64,000 bases of DNA, taken from Hydractinia symbiolongicarpus (taxonomy: Eukaryota > Cnidaria > Hydrozoa > Anthoathecata > Hydractiniidae). The notes below the pieces were generated by a model. That model saw only the letters and a program-made list of their open reading frames with translations, did not search any database and was not told the DNA's origin. The stretch is from positions 1 through 64,000 of the forward strand of contig NC_079880.1 of assembly GCF_029227915.1 (NCBI RefSeq), given 5' to 3'. Of the stretch, positions 61,601 to 64,000 are shown one piece after another. The first letter of the stretch is position 1. Every line of letters begins with the position of its first letter. The position numbers were made by a program, and so were the translations under genes.

Positions 61601-64000
61601 TTTTAACAATGAAACGAATGACTGTGGGACTTAATTGAACTAACTTTGGACTGTGACCTGATAAATGTGATAAATGAGACAATTTGACTCCAAGAAATAA
61701 CATTCTTCTTAATTTGACGTGATTGCCGGAACTCAGCGATTACACTGGGCGGTGTGGTAGCGGTTCATTTAAAAGTTTAGGTAAATAAGTCATTCTTTAC
61801 TGTGGGAGCAATCCTATCCGTTATCGCGCGCTGAAGAGGTAGTGACAGTTTCAAAAACTACATTTCATTGACTTTCTAACGGTGTCAGTCCGTTAGAGTT
61901 ACAACGGTTGCGTCACATATTCGTACCATAATGTATTTAGCGATATTTTTTTGATATTACTAGGTTGCATCGCTTTTAACAATGAAACGAATGACTGTGG
62001 GACTTAATTGAACTAACTTTGGACTGTGACCTGATAAATGTGATAAATGAGACAATTGGACTCCAAGAAAAAACATTTTTCTTAATTTGACGTGATTGCC
62101 GGAACTCAGCGATTACACTGGGCGCTATGGTAGCGCTTCATTTAAAAATTTAGATAAATAAGTCATTTCTTACTGTGTGACCAATCCTAGCCGTTATCGC
62201 GCGCTGAAGAAATAGCAACAGTTTCAAAAACTACATTTCATTGACTTTCTAACGGTATCAATCCACTTCAGTTAAAACGGTTGCGTCACATATTCGTACC
62301 AACATGTGTTTAGCGATATATTTCTGATATTACTAGGTTGCATCGCTTTTAACAATGAAACGATTGACTGTGGGAGTTAATTGAACTGACTTTGGACTGT
62401 GACCTAATAATTGTGATAAATGAGAAAATTGAACTCCAAGAAATAACATTCTTCTCAATTTGATATGATTGCCGGAACTCAGCGTTTACACTGGGCGCTG
62501 TGGTAGCACTTCATTTGAAAACTTAGATTAATAAGTAATTTTTTACTGTGGGACCAATCCTTGCCGTTATCGCGCGCTGAAGAAATATCGACAGTTTCAT
62601 AAACTACATTTCATTGACTTTCTAACGGTGCCAGTCCGTTAGAGTTACAACGGTTGCGTCACATATTCGTACCAACATGTATTTAGCGATATTTTTTTTG
62701 ATATTACTAGGTTGCATCCCTTTTAACAATGAAACGAATGACTGTGGGACTTAATTGAACTGACTTTTGGACTGTGACCTGATAAATGTGATAAATGAGA
62801 CAATTGAATTCCAAGAAATAACATTCTTCTTAATTTGACGGCATTGCCGGAACTCAGCGATTACACTGGGCGCTGTGGTAGAGCTTCATTTAAAAATTTC
62901 GATAAATAAGTCATTCTTTAGTGTGGGGCCAATCCTAGCCGTTATCGCGCGCAGAAGAACTATCGAGAGTTTCATAAACTACATTTCATTGACTTTCTAA
63001 CGGTGTCAGTCCGTTTCAGTTACAAAGGTTGGGTCACATATTCGTACCAACAAGCATTTAGCGATATTTTTTTTGATATTACTAGGTTGCATCGCTTTTA
63101 ACAATGAAACGAATGACTGTGGGACTTAATTGAACTAACTTTGGACTGTGACCTGATAAATGTGATAAATGAGACAATTTGACTCCAAGAAATAACATTC
63201 TTCTTAATTTGACGTGATTGCCGGAACTTAGCGATTACACTGGGCGGTGTGGTAGCGGTTCATTTAAAAGTTTAGGCAAATAAGTCATTCTTTACTGTGG
63301 GAGCAATCCTATCCGTTATCGCGCGCTGAAGAGGTAGTGACAGTTTCAAAAACTACATTTCATTGACTTTCTAACGGTGTCAGTCCGTTTGAGTTACAAC
63401 GGTTGCGTCACATATTCGTACCATAATGTATTTAGCGATATTTTTTTGATATTACTAGGTTGCATCGCTTTTAACAATGAAACGAATGACTGTGGGACTT
63501 AATTGAACTAACTTTGGACTGTGACCTGATAAATGTGATAAGTGAGACATGTGGACTCCAAGAAATAGCATTCTTCTTAATTTGAAATGATTGCCGAAAC
63601 TCAGCGATTGCACTAGGCTCTGTGGTAGCGCTTCATTTAAAAATTTAGATAAATAAGTCATTCTTTACTGTGGGACCAATCCTATCCGTTATCGCGCGCT
63701 GAAGAAGTAGCGACAGTTTCAAAAACTACATTTCATTGACTTTCTAACGGTGTCAGTCCGTTTGAGTTACAACGGTTGCGTCACATATTCGTACCAACAT
63801 GTATTTAGTGATATTTTTTTGATATTACTAGGTTGCATCCCTTTTAACAATGAAACGAAGGACTGTGGGACTTAATTGAACTAACTTTTGGACTGTGACC
63901 TGATAAATGTGATAAATGAGACAATTGGATACCAAGAAATAACATTCTTCTTAATTTGACGGCATTGCCGGAACTCAGCGATTACACTGGGCGCTGTGGT
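55600..64000 (+). repeat. Satellite zone with four-monomer period
   Basis: Diagnostic words are gcatcccttttaacaatg, accaacaagcatttaacg and actatcgagagtttcat. The phrase gaaacgaaggactg marks 56755, 58249 and 63854, shifts of 1,494 (four monomers) and 5,605 bases (fifteen). Monomers here are mostly about 373 bases. The zone continues past the right edge. Confidence 0.75.

Larger units (their letters stand above)
33600..64000 (+). repeat. Satellite array, monomer about 372 bases, roughly 80 copies
   Basis: The word ggttgcatcgc recurs at 33617, 34363, 34735 and onward every 372-374 bases to the window end. A monomer runs: ttgcatcgcttttaacaatg, aaacgattgactgtgggac, ttaattgaactaactttgg, actgtgacctaataaatgtg, then caagaaataacattcttctc, ccggaactcagcgattacac, cctagccgttatcgcgcgctg, actacatttcattgactttc, gagttacaacggttgggtcac and ttcgtaccaacatgtattta. 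Short open frames of 63-68 codons recur on the minus strand because they read the same part of the monomer; they are not genes. The phrase actgtgggac occurs twice per monomer, 178 and 194 bases apart, so the unit may be an old dimer. The array is unbroken by insertions and exits on the right. Confidence 0.95.

Noticed and set aside
33921-63661. Repeated 63-68-codon open frames on the minus strand in the satellite
   Set aside because: They read the same part of the monomer wherever substitutions happen to remove stops. Most monomers are broken in this frame, so there is no sign of coding selection.

Overview
The window looks like a piece of an AT-rich animal nuclear genome, most probably a cnidarian. 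Introns are short and begin GT(A/G)AGT or GTATGT and end (T)TTAG. The two genes match predicted-protein families I recall from cnidarians and sponges. Much of the remainder is mobile or tandemly repeated DNA: inverted-repeat elements, tRNA-derived SINEs, a Penelope-like relic, a hAT relic and long satellite arrays. There are no bacterial operons, rRNA genes or CRISPR arrays. The species is inferred, not read.

Layout. (1) About 1-9163, minus strand: one gene of at least 18 exons, reconstructed by splice sites and phase. From the N-terminus it encodes the start of a SET methyltransferase domain (the rest falls in a 500-base N gap), an acidic linker with an internal duplication, a C2H2-like finger and a second Cys/His cluster, and a tyrosine-recombinase-like domain with its R, K, R, H and Y residues in order. 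It runs off the left edge and has one in-frame TAG. (2) 9387-17300: non-autonomous DNA transposons, several nested. The clearest is a 2.6 kb element with 20-base inverted repeats and TTAA duplications, containing a 1,060-base element with a GACTCT duplication. (3) 17490-17798: a hAT transposase relic. (4) 18709-23870: a tandem array of about 105-base units, each holding a splice-acceptor-like tract, interrupted by a hAT-like MITE, a Penelope-like 3' relic and a SINE. (5) 23871-27000: non-coding DNA ending in about 360 bases of (AT)n. (6) 27148-32858, minus strand: a nine-exon gene for a protein of about 1,245 residues. It has conserved motifs that resemble, distantly, RNase H-fold transposases of the TNP2/Plavaka kind. 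It carries one in-frame TAA in exon 3 and two CCAAT boxes upstream. (7) 33600-64000: a continuous satellite of about 372-base monomers, roughly 80 copies, with several higher-order periods. It continues past the right edge.

The pieces connect in two ways. Both genes are mobile-element-like (a recombinase fused to a chromatin-modifier domain, and a transposase-like orphan). A diverged relic of the 372-base satellite lies inside an intron of the first gene, which shows that this sequence family also exists outside the array. Exon boundaries come from reading splice sites and phases by eye and have no transcript support.
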